64,000 nt of DNA from Shewanella halotolerans. GTDB taxonomy: Bacteria; Pseudomonadota; Gammaproteobacteria; Enterobacterales; Shewanellaceae. The position numbers and the translations under genes are program-made. The notes under the pieces were generated by a model. That model made no database searches, was not told where the DNA came from, and was given only the letters and a program-made list of their open reading frames with translations. Location of the stretch: positions 1 through 64,000 of the forward strand of contig NZ_CP080417.1 in NCBI RefSeq assembly GCF_019457535.1, in the 5' to 3' direction. Below are positions 26,192 to 33,705 of the stretch, piece by piece. How positions within the stretch are numbered: the stretch's first letter is position 1; each line of letters opens with the position of its first letter.

Positions 26192-26718
26192 TGAGTCGTA
26201 CCCTAATTATCTATTCGACCGTAGACGGTCAGACGAAAGCCATCTGTGATCAGATTGCCGAGCAGTGCAAGTCGGATACCCAGCTGGTGACCATGGTCAG
26301 CCTGGAAGAGGCGCAGTCGGTCAATCTCTCCTATTTTGACAAGGTCATCATAGGGGCGAGCATTCGTTACGGCAAACACAGACCCGAGCTGTTCCAGTAT
26401 GTGAATCGCCACAGAGCCGTGTTAAACGGCAAGAAGAACGCCTTCTTTACCGTGAACGTGGTGGCAAGAAAGCCGGAGAAGAATACGCCCGAGACTAACC
26501 CTTACATGAAGAAGTTTCTGCAGCTGTCGCTGTGGCAGCCTCAGCAGCTGGGGGTCTTTGCGGGTAAGATCGATTATCCCAAGTATGGTTTCTTCGATAA
26601 GTTCATGATCCGTTTCATCATGTGGATCACTAAGGGCCCCACAGATACCTCGGGTACCTATGAATTTACCGATTGGGATAAGGTGCAGGAGTTTGCGAAA
26701 GCCTTTAGCGAGCGTTAA
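26191..26718 (+). CDS. hemG: Menaquinone-dependent protoporphyrinogen IX dehydrogenase HemG, copy 1
   Basis: HemG oxidises protoporphyrinogen IX to protoporphyrin IX in haem synthesis, passing electrons through FMN to the quinone pool. The 175-residue flavodoxin-like protein has the FMN phosphate loop in IIYSTVDGQTKAICD near residue 7, IGASIRYGKHRPEL near 54 and FFTVNVVARKPEKNTPETNPYMKKFL (about 85-110), the HemG-specific insert. ATG 26191 overlaps the trkH stop. The trkH-hemG pairing is the same as in E. coli. A second HemG is encoded at 27318-27851. Confidence 0.95.
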   Translation: MSRTLIIYSTVDGQTKAICDQIAEQCKSDTQLVTMVSLEEAQSVNLSYFDKVIIGASIRYGKHRPELFQYVNRHRAVLNGKKNAFFTVNVVARKPEKNTPETNPYMKKFLQLSLWQPQQLGVFAGKIDYPKYGFFDKFMIRFIMWITKGPTDTSGTYEFTDWDKVQEFAKAFSER

Positions 26719-26739
26719 AGGCTTTCATCTTCGCAGGAA

Positions 26740-27045
26740 TTATACGCAGTAACGCTTGTAGAGAATCGAGATCACCTCGGTGACCTGCTCATTCTTCAGT
26801 GTGTAGTAGACGATCTGTGAGCTCTTGCGGGTCGCCACCAGATCTTCGGCGCGCAGTACCGCCAGGTGTTGTGACAACGCAGACTGGCTCAGAGGCACGT
26901 TTTCATTTAGTTGTGTCACGCTCAGTTCATTGTCGAGTAGCTGGCACAAGATCATCAGTCTATAGGGATTTGCTATTGCCTTAAGCCACTTGGCTGCGCT
27001 CTGGGCATTGGTGACCATTGCATCTACATCAATATCTTTTTGCAT
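26740..27045 (-). CDS. ArsR/SmtB-family repressor with SqrR/BigR/HlyU-type cysteine pair
   Basis: A 101-residue winged-helix regulator. VTQLNENVPLSQSALSQHLAVLRAEDLVATRKSSQIVYYTL (about 43-83) is the recognition helix plus wing. Metal-binding Cys-x-Cys of ArsR or SmtB is absent. Instead there are just two cysteines, Cys34 (RLMILCQLL) and Cys100 (KRYCV), 66 residues apart. That is the same spacing as the redox/persulfide-sensing pairs reported for SqrR, BigR and HlyU. I infer a sulfide or redox sensor. It converges with hemG copy 1 and is divergent from hemG copy 2, with an AT-rich palindrome between them. Confidence 0.88.
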   Translation of the reverse strand: MQKDIDVDAMVTNAQSAAKWLKAIANPYRLMILCQLLDNELSVTQLNENVPLSQSALSQHLAVLRAEDLVATRKSSQIVYYTLKNEQVTEVISILYKRYCV

Positions 27046-27069
27046 ACGGCAACTCTCTTGTACTCTATT

Positions 27070-27087
27070 AATTAGATTATTCTAATT
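27070..27087. promoter_or_regulatory. Candidate operator for the ArsR-family regulator
   Basis: AATTAGA-TTAT-TCTAATT is a perfect 7-base inverted repeat with a 4-base spacer, 25 bases upstream of the regulator's ATG. AT-rich palindromes of this kind are typical targets of BigR/HlyU-type ArsR proteins, so autoregulation is likely; control of the divergent hemG is possible. Confidence 0.6.
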
Positions 27088-27317
27088 GAATGGGAAAGTG
27101 AAAGCAATGATACTCAGCCAGCCTGGGTAACTCAATGGGAGCCGACCTGTGTCCTTTTAGGATTGCTCATGATTTTGTAGTTATTTTACCCCGAGTTAAA
27201 TATCCAATTGGTGGTGTATTTCACAAAAACCTTAACTAAATTGTGATCCAATTTGGGGTTTCTCCCGCACTTTGCTGCAACAATGTGGCTCTCTTTTCCG
27301 ATACAGATGAGTCGCTT

Positions 27318-27851
27318 ATGGCTTCAGTACTAATTGTTTACTATTCTCGCGGTGGTCATACGGCCAAGATTGCCCAGGCGATGGCGGCGCACTTGAACAC
27401 TCAAGGGCATAGTTGTGACGCCCTGCGTATTGGCGAGTTTGAGCATATCGATTGGGAAAAATACGACTATGTTGCCGTGGGCGCCTGCGTGCTCTATGGC
27501 AGCTACCATAAGTCTGTGTTCGAATTTGTCACCAGCTATCAGGTCGAGCTGGCGGCCAAGCCCAACAGCTTCTTCAGCGTCAACGTGGTGGCCCGTAATC
27601 CCGAGAAACGGATCCCCGAGAACAACAAGTATCTGCAGAAGTTTATCGAGCTCTCTCCCTGGAAGCCGAAGGACGTTAAGGTGATTGCCGGCAAGGTGGA
27701 TTACCCCTCCTGGCGTTGGTATGACAGGTGGATGATCCAGCTGATCATGAAGATTACCGACGGCCCAACCGATCCTAAGGCGGTGATCGATTACACAGAC
27801 TGGGAAGACGTTAAGTTATATGCCGAGCATCTGCTAACCCTCAAGGATTAG
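27318..27851 (+). CDS. Menaquinone-dependent protoporphyrinogen IX dehydrogenase HemG, copy 2
   Basis: A 177-residue paralogue of the HemG at 26191, with the same plan: FMN loop IVYYSRGGHTAKIAQ near residue 6, VGACVLYGSYHKSVFEF near 58, FFSVNVVARNPEKRIPENNKYLQKFI (about 91-116) and GKVDYPSWRWYDRWMIQLIMKITDGPTD. The N-terminal loop differs from copy 1 (SRGGHT against STVDGQT). The ATG at 27318 is chosen to match copy 1; the frame is open from a GTG at 27243. It is transcribed away from the ArsR-type gene, which suggests conditional expression, while copy 1 is coupled to trkH. Confidence 0.92.
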   Translation: MASVLIVYYSRGGHTAKIAQAMAAHLNTQGHSCDALRIGEFEHIDWEKYDYVAVGACVLYGSYHKSVFEFVTSYQVELAAKPNSFFSVNVVARNPEKRIPENNKYLQKFIELSPWKPKDVKVIAGKVDYPSWRWYDRWMIQLIMKITDGPTDPKAVIDYTDWEDVKLYAEHLLTLKD

Positions 27852-27966
27852 CCTCTACTCTCTGTTCATTGCGCCCTGGCAACAGCCCTTGCCTCGGCGT
27901 GATCTTGCTTGTCACCTGGTCTGACCTCTGGTAGCCTTTGCCCTTCATTTAAGGGAGCCGGGTGAG

Positions 27967-28503
27967 ATGAACCTCTATTTTCGTTTGTTTTGGTTGATGT
28001 TTTGGCGGGTACGCCATTGTCGTCGTATCGATTTTCTGGGCACGAGTACCATTAGCTATCGCGCCTTGCCGCTGGATTGCGACATTAACCTGCACCTGAC
28101 TAACTCCCGCTATCCCGCCCTGATGGATCTGGCCCGTACCTACATGTTGGCCGAGATGGGGCTGCTGAAACGCTTCTTGAAACTCAAGTGGTTGCCGATC
28201 GTCAACGCCGCCGAGTTCACCTATATTCGCGACATCAAACCCCTGTGTAAATTCGACATTCAGAGTCGAGTGGTGGGTTGGGACGAGAAATACTTCTATG
28301 TCGAGCAGCGCTTCGTCAGCGGCGACACCCTTCACTGTATCGTGCATGTGCGCGGCGTGTTCGTGAACAACCGCAAGCAGGTACCGATTAAGGAGATGCT
28401 CAAGGAGGCGGGCTTCGAAGGTCCCGAACCTTGCCTACCACCGGAAATCGAGAAGTGGAAAGCCTTCCTCACGCTGAAGAAAGAGCGTAACCTGCCAGCT
28501 TAA
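27967..28503 (+). CDS. Acyl-CoA thioesterase-like hotdog protein (4HBT/THEM type)
   Basis: The 178-residue protein has the hotdog-fold pattern of the thioesterase superfamily. ALPLDCDINLHLTNSRYPALMDLARTYMLAEMGLL (about 35-70) contains the conserved D-x-N-x-H-x-x-N-x-x-Y motif with the catalytic Asp. It is followed by FTYIRDIKPLCKFDIQSRVVGWDEKYFYVEQRFV. The N-terminus (LYFRLFWLMFWRVRH) is hydrophobic and could be a membrane anchor, as in THEM6-like members. The substrate is unknown. GGGAG precedes the ATG. Confidence 0.82.
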   Translation: MNLYFRLFWLMFWRVRHCRRIDFLGTSTISYRALPLDCDINLHLTNSRYPALMDLARTYMLAEMGLLKRFLKLKWLPIVNAAEFTYIRDIKPLCKFDIQSRVVGWDEKYFYVEQRFVSGDTLHCIVHVRGVFVNNRKQVPIKEMLKEAGFEGPEPCLPPEIEKWKAFLTLKKERNLPA

Positions 28504-28508
28504 CTTTT

Positions 28509-29156
28509 TTAGGGAATGGGGCGAAATCCGGCCTGCACTGCGGCGCGGGTGAGTTCTATCTCTTCCTGTACCTGGATCCAGGCGCCTCGGGTGTTGGCCT
28601 GATTCAGGTATCTATCGATGGGATCCAGCTGGTACAGCTTGAAGCGATTTCTGGCGTGGATCAGGCAAGGGATCAGGGCGCAATCTGCCATGGTAAAGGC
28701 ATCGCCGCAGAGCCAGTGATGCCGCTGCAACTTATCGTTCAACTCATTCAGTAGCAGCATGATTTCCTTCTCTAACTGTCTCGCCTTAATCGGATTGTCC
28801 TCTTCGCGGGCATCCATCTGTTCCAGTAGATAGAGGGGATTGTTCAGGTCGTTGTCGATGAGACGATCGTACAGGCGCACCTGTAGGCGCTGAGAGTAAT
28901 CCTGTGGCAGCAGCCGGGTGCCGGTGGCAAATTCATGGTCTACATAGTCGATGATGATGCTGGATTCGGGCAAGAGCTCGCCGGTGCGGGTCTTGAGCAG
29001 GGGTAATTTCCCCAAGGGATACTGCTGCTTAAATTGGTTGCGGGAAAAGGGATCGCTCAGCTCTATCACCCTGGGATAGAAGTTGGCCTGTTTCTCGTAG
29101 AGGGCGATCAAGACTTTTTGGGAATATCGTGACAGGGGATGGTAGAAGAGTTCCAT
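28509..29156 (-). CDS. Glutathione S-transferase family protein
   Basis: The 215-residue protein has an N-terminal thioredoxin-like domain: MELFYHPLSRYSQKVLIALYEK with a likely catalytic Ser/Tyr, PLGKLPLLKTRTGELLPESSIIIDYVDHEF near 47-77 with the cis-Pro and the ES pair that binds the glutathione gamma-glutamyl group. The C-terminal helical domain contains WLCGDAFTMADCALIPCLI near 140, the N-capping D of GSTs. ATG 29156 has GGAGGTG at good spacing and is preferred over an upstream in-frame start at 29186. Its 3' end converges with the thioesterase gene. Confidence 0.9.
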   Translation of the reverse strand: MELFYHPLSRYSQKVLIALYEKQANFYPRVIELSDPFSRNQFKQQYPLGKLPLLKTRTGELLPESSIIIDYVDHEFATGTRLLPQDYSQRLQVRLYDRLIDNDLNNPLYLLEQMDAREEDNPIKARQLEKEIMLLLNELNDKLQRHHWLCGDAFTMADCALIPCLIHARNRFKLYQLDPIDRYLNQANTRGAWIQVQEEIELTRAAVQAGFRPIP

Positions 29157-29236
29157 CAAATGCACCTCCCATTTGCCCAGAACCAATAAGCTAATCTTAG
29201 TCCGAAATCCCGCATCTGGCCTGCTTTTAGCTCGTT

Positions 29237-30136
29237 TTATGCCGTCGGTGTGAGTCGCTCGGTCAGCAGTTCGATGAGTGCCCTGACTCTTGGCGGGATC
29301 ACCTCAAGATAGGGATGTACCAGGTAGAGGGCACCTCGTCCCAGATGATAGTCTGGCAGTAGCTGTACCAGCTGACCATTGGCAAGGTGCTGGCTTATCA
29401 AGGGAGAAGGCAGTAAGGCAACGCCCAGCCCCTGCATCACCAGGCTCAGGGTTCCCTGTAGGCTGTTGCAGTTGATAAAAGGGCTAAGCTGCAGGCGGAC
29501 ACGCTCACCTTCGCTGTTTTCAAACTGCCAATGCCTGGGGAGCCTGTCGCCCGCCAGGCCAATCCAATGATGATGGCTGAGATTGTCCGGATGCACAGGT
29601 GCGCCATGGTGCGCAACATAGTCTGGGCTCGCTACCAGATACTCATCGAAGCGGCCCAGCCTGGTCTCGTTGACACTGGGCTGACTGGCGGCGCCTATCT
29701 GAATCGCTACATCTATCTGATGCTCGGTGAGGTCCAGCTGTCTGTCCTGAATCAGTAGGGAGAGATGCACCTTGGGATAATGCTGGTGAAACGCCTTGAT
29801 GATGGGGGCTATCACTCCATCGCATAGCGCCTGGGGGACGGCGAGGGTGATGCTGCCTTGCAGCTCCGCATCTGCTGGCTGCAGCGAGGTTTCCGCCTGC
29901 TTGGCGAGTTTGAGCAGCTCGGCGCAGTAGCGGTAAAAGGACTGACCCTCCTGGGTGAGCGACAGGCTACGGGTGGTCCTGTTTAAAAGACGCGACTGGC
30001 ATCTGTGCTCCAGTTTCTTTAGGTGTTGACTCACCATGGAGCGGCTAATGTTTAGCGACTCGGCGGCGCGGGTCAAGGAGCCCTGCTCGACCACACTGGC
30101 AAAGACCAACATACGATAGAGTTGTGATGCGTCCAT
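29237..30136 (-). CDS. LysR-family transcriptional regulator
   Basis: A 299-residue LTTR. The N-terminal winged helix is MDASQLYRMLVFASVVEQGSLTRAAESLNISRSMVSQHLKKLEHRCQSRLLNRTTRSLSLTQEG. Its length and the start SYMxLxxFxxVxExGSxTxAAxxL pattern resemble the CrgA/AaeR-like subgroup. The effector-binding domain spans about 90-295. ATG 30136 is chosen because GAGG precedes it and the TTG at 30148 would add only four residues. The target is unknown; the neighbouring GST and the divergent Tag-like gene are candidates. Confidence 0.9.
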   Translation of the reverse strand: MDASQLYRMLVFASVVEQGSLTRAAESLNISRSMVSQHLKKLEHRCQSRLLNRTTRSLSLTQEGQSFYRYCAELLKLAKQAETSLQPADAELQGSITLAVPQALCDGVIAPIIKAFHQHYPKVHLSLLIQDRQLDLTEHQIDVAIQIGAASQPSVNETRLGRFDEYLVASPDYVAHHGAPVHPDNLSHHHWIGLAGDRLPRHWQFENSEGERVRLQLSPFINCNSLQGTLSLVMQGLGVALLPSPLISQHLANGQLVQLLPDYHLGRGALYLVHPYLEVIPPRVRALIELLTERLTPTA

Positions 30137-30221
30137 AATTAACCTCAACGGCCTCTCACCGGTCTAGGTGCAAGCCAATTGCAATCATCTCTGGTTATTG
30201 TTTATTAATGTTGTAAAAATA

Positions 30222-30237
30222 AACCCATATATGGGTT
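30222..30237. promoter_or_regulatory. 16-base perfect palindrome between LysR and tag-like genes
   Basis: AACCCATATATGGGTT is a perfect palindrome in the 229-base divergent region. It could be an operator or a hairpin; LysR proteins usually bind T-N11-A sites, which this does not clearly show. Confidence 0.35.
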
Positions 30238-30365
30238 ATTTATTGTTCATGGTAACCAATATGTCAAAGTTAGCCGGGGTCGTCTCGAGTCGTTTGGTGG
30301 GTGATCGACATGGAAGCATGTCACGTAATCTGTATTCAACAAGCATTTAAGGAGCTGCTTATATT

Positions 30366-31055
30366 ATGGCGCGATTAGAATCGTTCGACAGTATTTACCA
30401 GCGCGCCTGTGAGCGCAAAGGCGGCGAAGCCGGTTTGGCCGCCCGCCTGCCTGAGGTGTTATCTCAGGATCAGATTGCCGAGTATACGGATGCCGAGCTG
30501 CTGTCAGAGCTGAGTAAGAAGGTGTTTCAATCGGGATTTGTATGGCGCATCGTCGACAACAAGTGGCCGGCCTACGAGGCGGCCTTCTTCAACTTCGAGC
30601 CCCACAAGATCTTGATGCTATCGCCTGAGCAGATCCAGCAGCGTGCTAGCGACCCCGAGTTGATCCGCCACCTGAAGAAGACCATGGCGATATATGATAA
30701 CGCCATGATGGTGCATGATATTAAGCTCGCTCACGGCAGTTTTGCCAAGTTTATTGCTCGGTGGCCCAGCGATAATATCGTGGGACTCTGGGCCGAGCTG
30801 AAACGCCTGGGCTGCCGACTGGGTGGCAATACCGGCCCCTATTTTCTGCGCACCATAGGCAAAGATACCTTTCTGCTGACCGAAGATATCAAGGGATATC
30901 TTCAGGCTCACAAACTGATCGATGCCGGTTTTACCTCTAAACGTGGCCTGACCCAGGTGCAGGAGGTATTCAATGAATGGCAGGGGCAGTCGGGCCGCTC
31001 TCTGGCGGAGATCAGCCGTATCCTCGCCTGTGGCGTGGGTGATAACCGGATATAA
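30366..31055 (+). CDS. Methyladenine glycosylase family protein (second Tag homologue)
   Basis: The 229-residue protein belongs to the Tag superfamily but is longer and divergent from the Tag at 11739. Matching segments include LLSELSKKVFQSGFVWRIVDNKWPAYEAAFFNFEPHKILMLSPEQI (about 44-90), aligned with the Tag segment LFAKLCLDGQQAGLSWITILKK, and GNTGPYFLRTIGKDTFLLTEDIKGYL near 155. The zinc-snap cysteines of Tag (N-terminal CGW and C-terminal CFC) are missing: the N-terminus is MARLESFDSIYQRACERKGG. It may repair alkylated bases with altered specificity. It has an AAGGAG ribosome site. Confidence 0.85.
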   Translation: MARLESFDSIYQRACERKGGEAGLAARLPEVLSQDQIAEYTDAELLSELSKKVFQSGFVWRIVDNKWPAYEAAFFNFEPHKILMLSPEQIQQRASDPELIRHLKKTMAIYDNAMMVHDIKLAHGSFAKFIARWPSDNIVGLWAELKRLGCRLGGNTGPYFLRTIGKDTFLLTEDIKGYLQAHKLIDAGFTSKRGLTQVQEVFNEWQGQSGRSLAEISRILACGVGDNRI

Positions 31056-31071
31056 CCTAGCTTCGTCTAAA

Positions 31072-31287
31072 CATCGGGGATAAGTATTCTGACCCCCATG
31101 GATGGGGGAATGCCAAAAAATGTCAGGAACATCAGAGGCCATGGACACCGGGGATATCTTTGGCCATATACAAAGCCCCTCTTTGTCCACTGACCCCCAT
31201 GGATGGGGCAAATGCCAAAAAATGTCAGGAACATTTTTGGCCCTATACAAAGCCCCTCTATGCTCATCCCTGAGCACCGGGGATAAG
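31072..31287. repeat. Intergenic direct-repeat cluster
   Basis: Two units start with TGACCCCCATGGATGGGG (31090 and 31191, 101 bases apart) and share the following stretch ATGCCAAAAAATGTCAGGAA plus TATACAAAGCCCCTCT. Three copies of a C-A-(T/C)-C-GGGGATA motif (31072, 31146, 31275) frame them. This fills most of the 300-base gap between the Tag-like gene and the porin. No gene is credible in it; short frames across it only read the repeats. Confidence 0.85.
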
Positions 31288-31300
31288 CACATCCATGTGC

Positions 31301-31325
31301 AAAAAAGCCAGCCCGAGGGCTGGCA
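31301..31325 (-). terminator. Terminator after the porin gene
   Basis: GCCAGCCC / GGGCTGGC with a 2-base loop is followed on the minus strand by TTTTTTG. It lies 30 bases beyond the porin stop. Confidence 0.92.
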
Positions 31326-31355
31326 AAGACGTGCAGAGATTGGAAACTGCTGTGC

Positions 31356-32111
31356 TTAGAAACTCTTGCTGACGCCGATAACGACTCGGTCATCAAAAAT
31401 CTTGGTTTGTGTACCGTAAACCTTGTGGCTCTCATCCACTGTGCTGCCGTGGTATCTGAGATCGAAACTCAGGCCGGCAAAGGTTTTGCTGACACCCAGG
31501 TTCCAGTGGCCCCAGCCTTCGGCGCCGTTACCGTCTAGATCTTGATAGCCGACGCTGGCAGACAGGTTAATGCCATTGTCGAACTGGTAGCTTGGATGGA
31601 TGGCGTAGTTCACGCCTTGCCAGCCATCGACACCGAACCAGTCATCGACCGTCGGGGTCACTTCCAGTTGCAGCTTGGTGCGGCCGAACTGCTTACCCAC
31701 CTTGAGCCATAACTCTGTGTAGTTAGAGTATGAGGCGCCCGGGTAGAGGTAGGAGAAGAGCATGACATCATAGGTGATACCTGAATCGCCGAAGGTGCCC
31801 GCCTTACCTATGTAGGGTGCGGTGACGATTTCGAGATTTGGATCGGCAAACTTGATGTTGGAGGCATACACACCGCCGTACCAACCCTGATCGTTTCCCC
31901 ATCCCAGTGTGCCTTGCACGACAGGGACATCGCCATCCATGGTTTCTGATTCACCACGAAAGACATAGTCTGAGGCAAAGGTCAGCTTGCCTGTGATATT
32001 GCCGCCTAAGACTTGGGTGTCTTGCGCTTCGGCCATGACGCCACTTGTGGCTAACAGGCTGCCAAGGAGTATCGAGCATTTTAACTGGGTTAAGGTCTTC
32101 ATCATCTTCAT
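31356..32111 (-). CDS. TorF-family putative outer-membrane porin
   Basis: A 251-residue protein with a signal peptide (about 27 residues, cut near GVMAEA) and beta-barrel character. NITGKLTFASDYVFRGESETMDGDVPVVQGTLGW near 38 is the start motif of the proteobacterial family known as TIGR02001 or TorF-like porins, and the C-terminus VVIGVSKSF ends in Phe, as outer-membrane barrels do for Bam recognition. The solute is unknown. It is divergent from the efflux operon across a 424-base region and is followed by a strong terminator. Confidence 0.88.
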   Translation of the reverse strand: MKMMKTLTQLKCSILLGSLLATSGVMAEAQDTQVLGGNITGKLTFASDYVFRGESETMDGDVPVVQGTLGWGNDQGWYGGVYASNIKFADPNLEIVTAPYIGKAGTFGDSGITYDVMLFSYLYPGASYSNYTELWLKVGKQFGRTKLQLEVTPTVDDWFGVDGWQGVNYAIHPSYQFDNGINLSASVGYQDLDGNGAEGWGHWNLGVSKTFAGLSFDLRYHGSTVDESHKVYGTQTKIFDDRVVIGVSKSF

Positions 32112-32268
32112 CTCATCTAGCTGTTGTTTGGCTGATGAGGCGACTATAGGCGCAAGATGTGAATGGCCTTGTCGGCACAGATGAACTGATCAAATAAAGA
32201 TGTGAACAATTATGAATAGGTCTGAATTAACCCCATGTTTCATATGGTGTTAGTTTTCATCATGCCTG

Positions 32269-32284
32269 GATGACAGGGATCACA
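32269..32284. promoter_or_regulatory. Possible CRP site in the porin/efflux divergent region
   Basis: GATGA-N6-TCACA matches the CRP consensus TGTGA-N6-TCACA at 8 of 10 positions and sits 158 bases upstream of the porin ATG. The surrounding 424-base region (32112-32535) is AT-rich and otherwise holds only the leader hairpin at 32490. Confidence 0.3.
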
Positions 32285-32489
32285 TTTTAGACACAAAAAA
32301 CGCTAAAACAGGGTGAAAACACGCAATTTTTAACTGTTTTTTAACAAGAAAACATGATTAAAAATAAAAATTTGCATTAACTTACAATATCTCTGCCCAC
32401 ATCTTCTTGTTGACCTCGGCTAGGTGTGAGATAAATAGTTTCTAAATCTTTTTTTAATTTTGCTTCCTCAAGATACCCCATAGCGCCTT

Positions 32490-32510
32490 ACCCGTGCATG
32501 GGTGTTTTTT
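32490..32510 (+). terminator. Leader hairpin before the efflux adaptor gene
   Basis: ACCCG-TGCA-TGGGT is followed by GTTTTTT and ends 25 bases before the ATG at 32536. The stem is only 5 pairs, one of them a wobble. It may be a weak terminator or attenuator; a possible promoter TTGACC-N16-TAAATA begins at 32410. Confidence 0.4.
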
Positions 32511-32535
32511 GTTGCGGCTTTGATTAGGAGTTCTC

Positions 32536-33696
32536 ATGCGGCAAATAGTAAAAATTGCCTCGTTAGTTAGTGTGGCGTTATGGATAACAGGTTGTGGCCA
32601 GGACGAGAACCAAGGTCATTCGGCAGCAGCCCCAAGAAGCATGGAGGTTGGGGTGGTTCAGGTTGTCGAGCAGCCCCAGGCTATTCAGGTTGAGCTACCG
32701 GGTCGCAGCAAGGCATATCTTGAGGCCGAGGTGCGTCCTCAGGTGTCGGGTATCATCACCGAGCGCGGCTTCGTCGAGGGTGGTGAGGTAACCGAAGGCC
32801 AATCTCTCTATCAGATCGATTCATCGACCTATAAGGCGGCGCTGGTCAGTGCCGAAGCCGATCTGGCCCGTGCCAATGCCAGCCTGGTGTCTGCCAAGGC
32901 CAAGGCGGCCAGATATAAGGCCTTGATCAAGACTGATGCTATCAGCCAACAAGATTTCGACGAGGCTGATGCCCTCTACAAAGAGGCGCTGGCTAACGTG
33001 ACTGTGGCTAAGGCGGCGATTAATACGGCTAAGATTAACCTGGAATACACTCAGGTGAAGGCGCCTATCTCGGGCCGTATCGGTAAATCTTCCGTGACTG
33101 CCGGTGCCCTGGTGACAGCGAATCAGAGCGCCGCACTGGCGACGATTCAACAGCTGGATCCTATCAACGTCGATATCGCCCAATCCAGTGCTCAGCTGCT
33201 ACGTCTCAAGGCCAAGCTTAAGCAGGGACAACTGCAGGCGGCTGACAATGCCGATGTACGTCTGATCCTGGAAGATGGTACGGAATATGAGCACATGGGG
33301 TCTCTCAGGTTCGCCGAGGTGAGTGTCGATGAAAACACTGGCTCGGTAACCCTAAGGGCCGAATTCCCTAACCCGGATGGCGTATTGCTTCCTGGCATGT
33401 ATGTGCGCGCCGTATTGAACGCGGGTACAGATCCTAAGGCGATTCTGGTACCGCAGAAGGCGGTTACCCGTAATACCAAGGGTCAGGCCGTTGCCATGGT
33501 GATTGGCGCCGAGAGCAAGGTTGAGCCAAGAGTCGTGACGACCGCCGAGGTGATCGATCATCAGTGGCGCATCACCAGCGGCTTGAAGGCTGGCGATCAG
33601 CTGATTGTCGAGGGATTACAGAAGATACGTCCGGGCGCCCCTGTAGTGGGTAAACCACTCAGCGAGATGCAATCAGACAAGCAACCACAGAAGTAA
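32536..33696 (+). CDS. RND efflux periplasmic adaptor (AcrA/MexA type) lipoprotein
   Basis: This membrane-fusion protein links the inner-membrane pump at 33706 to an outer-membrane channel. Of 386 residues, the first 21 form a lipoprotein signal (MRQIVKIASLVSVALWITGC). The barrel-sandwich half-motifs are VRPQVSGIITERGFVEGGEVTEGQSLYQID (about 67-96) and YTQVKAPISGRIGKSSVTAGALV (about 174-196), flanking a helical hairpin. Family-typical LPGMYVRAVL is near 286. TAGGAG precedes the ATG. The permease follows by 9 bases. No outer-membrane channel gene is adjacent, so TolC is the likely partner. Confidence 0.95.
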   Translation: MRQIVKIASLVSVALWITGCGQDENQGHSAAAPRSMEVGVVQVVEQPQAIQVELPGRSKAYLEAEVRPQVSGIITERGFVEGGEVTEGQSLYQIDSSTYKAALVSAEADLARANASLVSAKAKAARYKALIKTDAISQQDFDEADALYKEALANVTVAKAAINTAKINLEYTQVKAPISGRIGKSSVTAGALVTANQSAALATIQQLDPINVDIAQSSAQLLRLKAKLKQGQLQAADNADVRLILEDGTEYEHMGSLRFAEVSVDENTGSVTLRAEFPNPDGVLLPGMYVRAVLNAGTDPKAILVPQKAVTRNTKGQAVAMVIGAESKVEPRVVTTAEVIDHQWRITSGLKAGDQLIVEGLQKIRPGAPVVGKPLSEMQSDKQPQK

Positions 33697-33705
33697 GGTA
33701 AAGTT

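Noticed and set aside
26719..27317. Search for an rRNA operon or tRNA genes after hemG, where E. coli has rrnA
   Set aside because: No 16S, tRNA or cloverleaf-like sequence is present; the region holds the ArsR-type gene and its control region.
30168..30350. 60-codon open frame before the Tag-like gene
   Set aside because: It spans the palindrome and promoter region, has no ribosome site and its product matches nothing I recognise.
31067..31435. Open frames reading through the intergenic repeat cluster
   Set aside because: They consist of repeat sequence, have no ribosome site and run into the porin gene from the wrong side.
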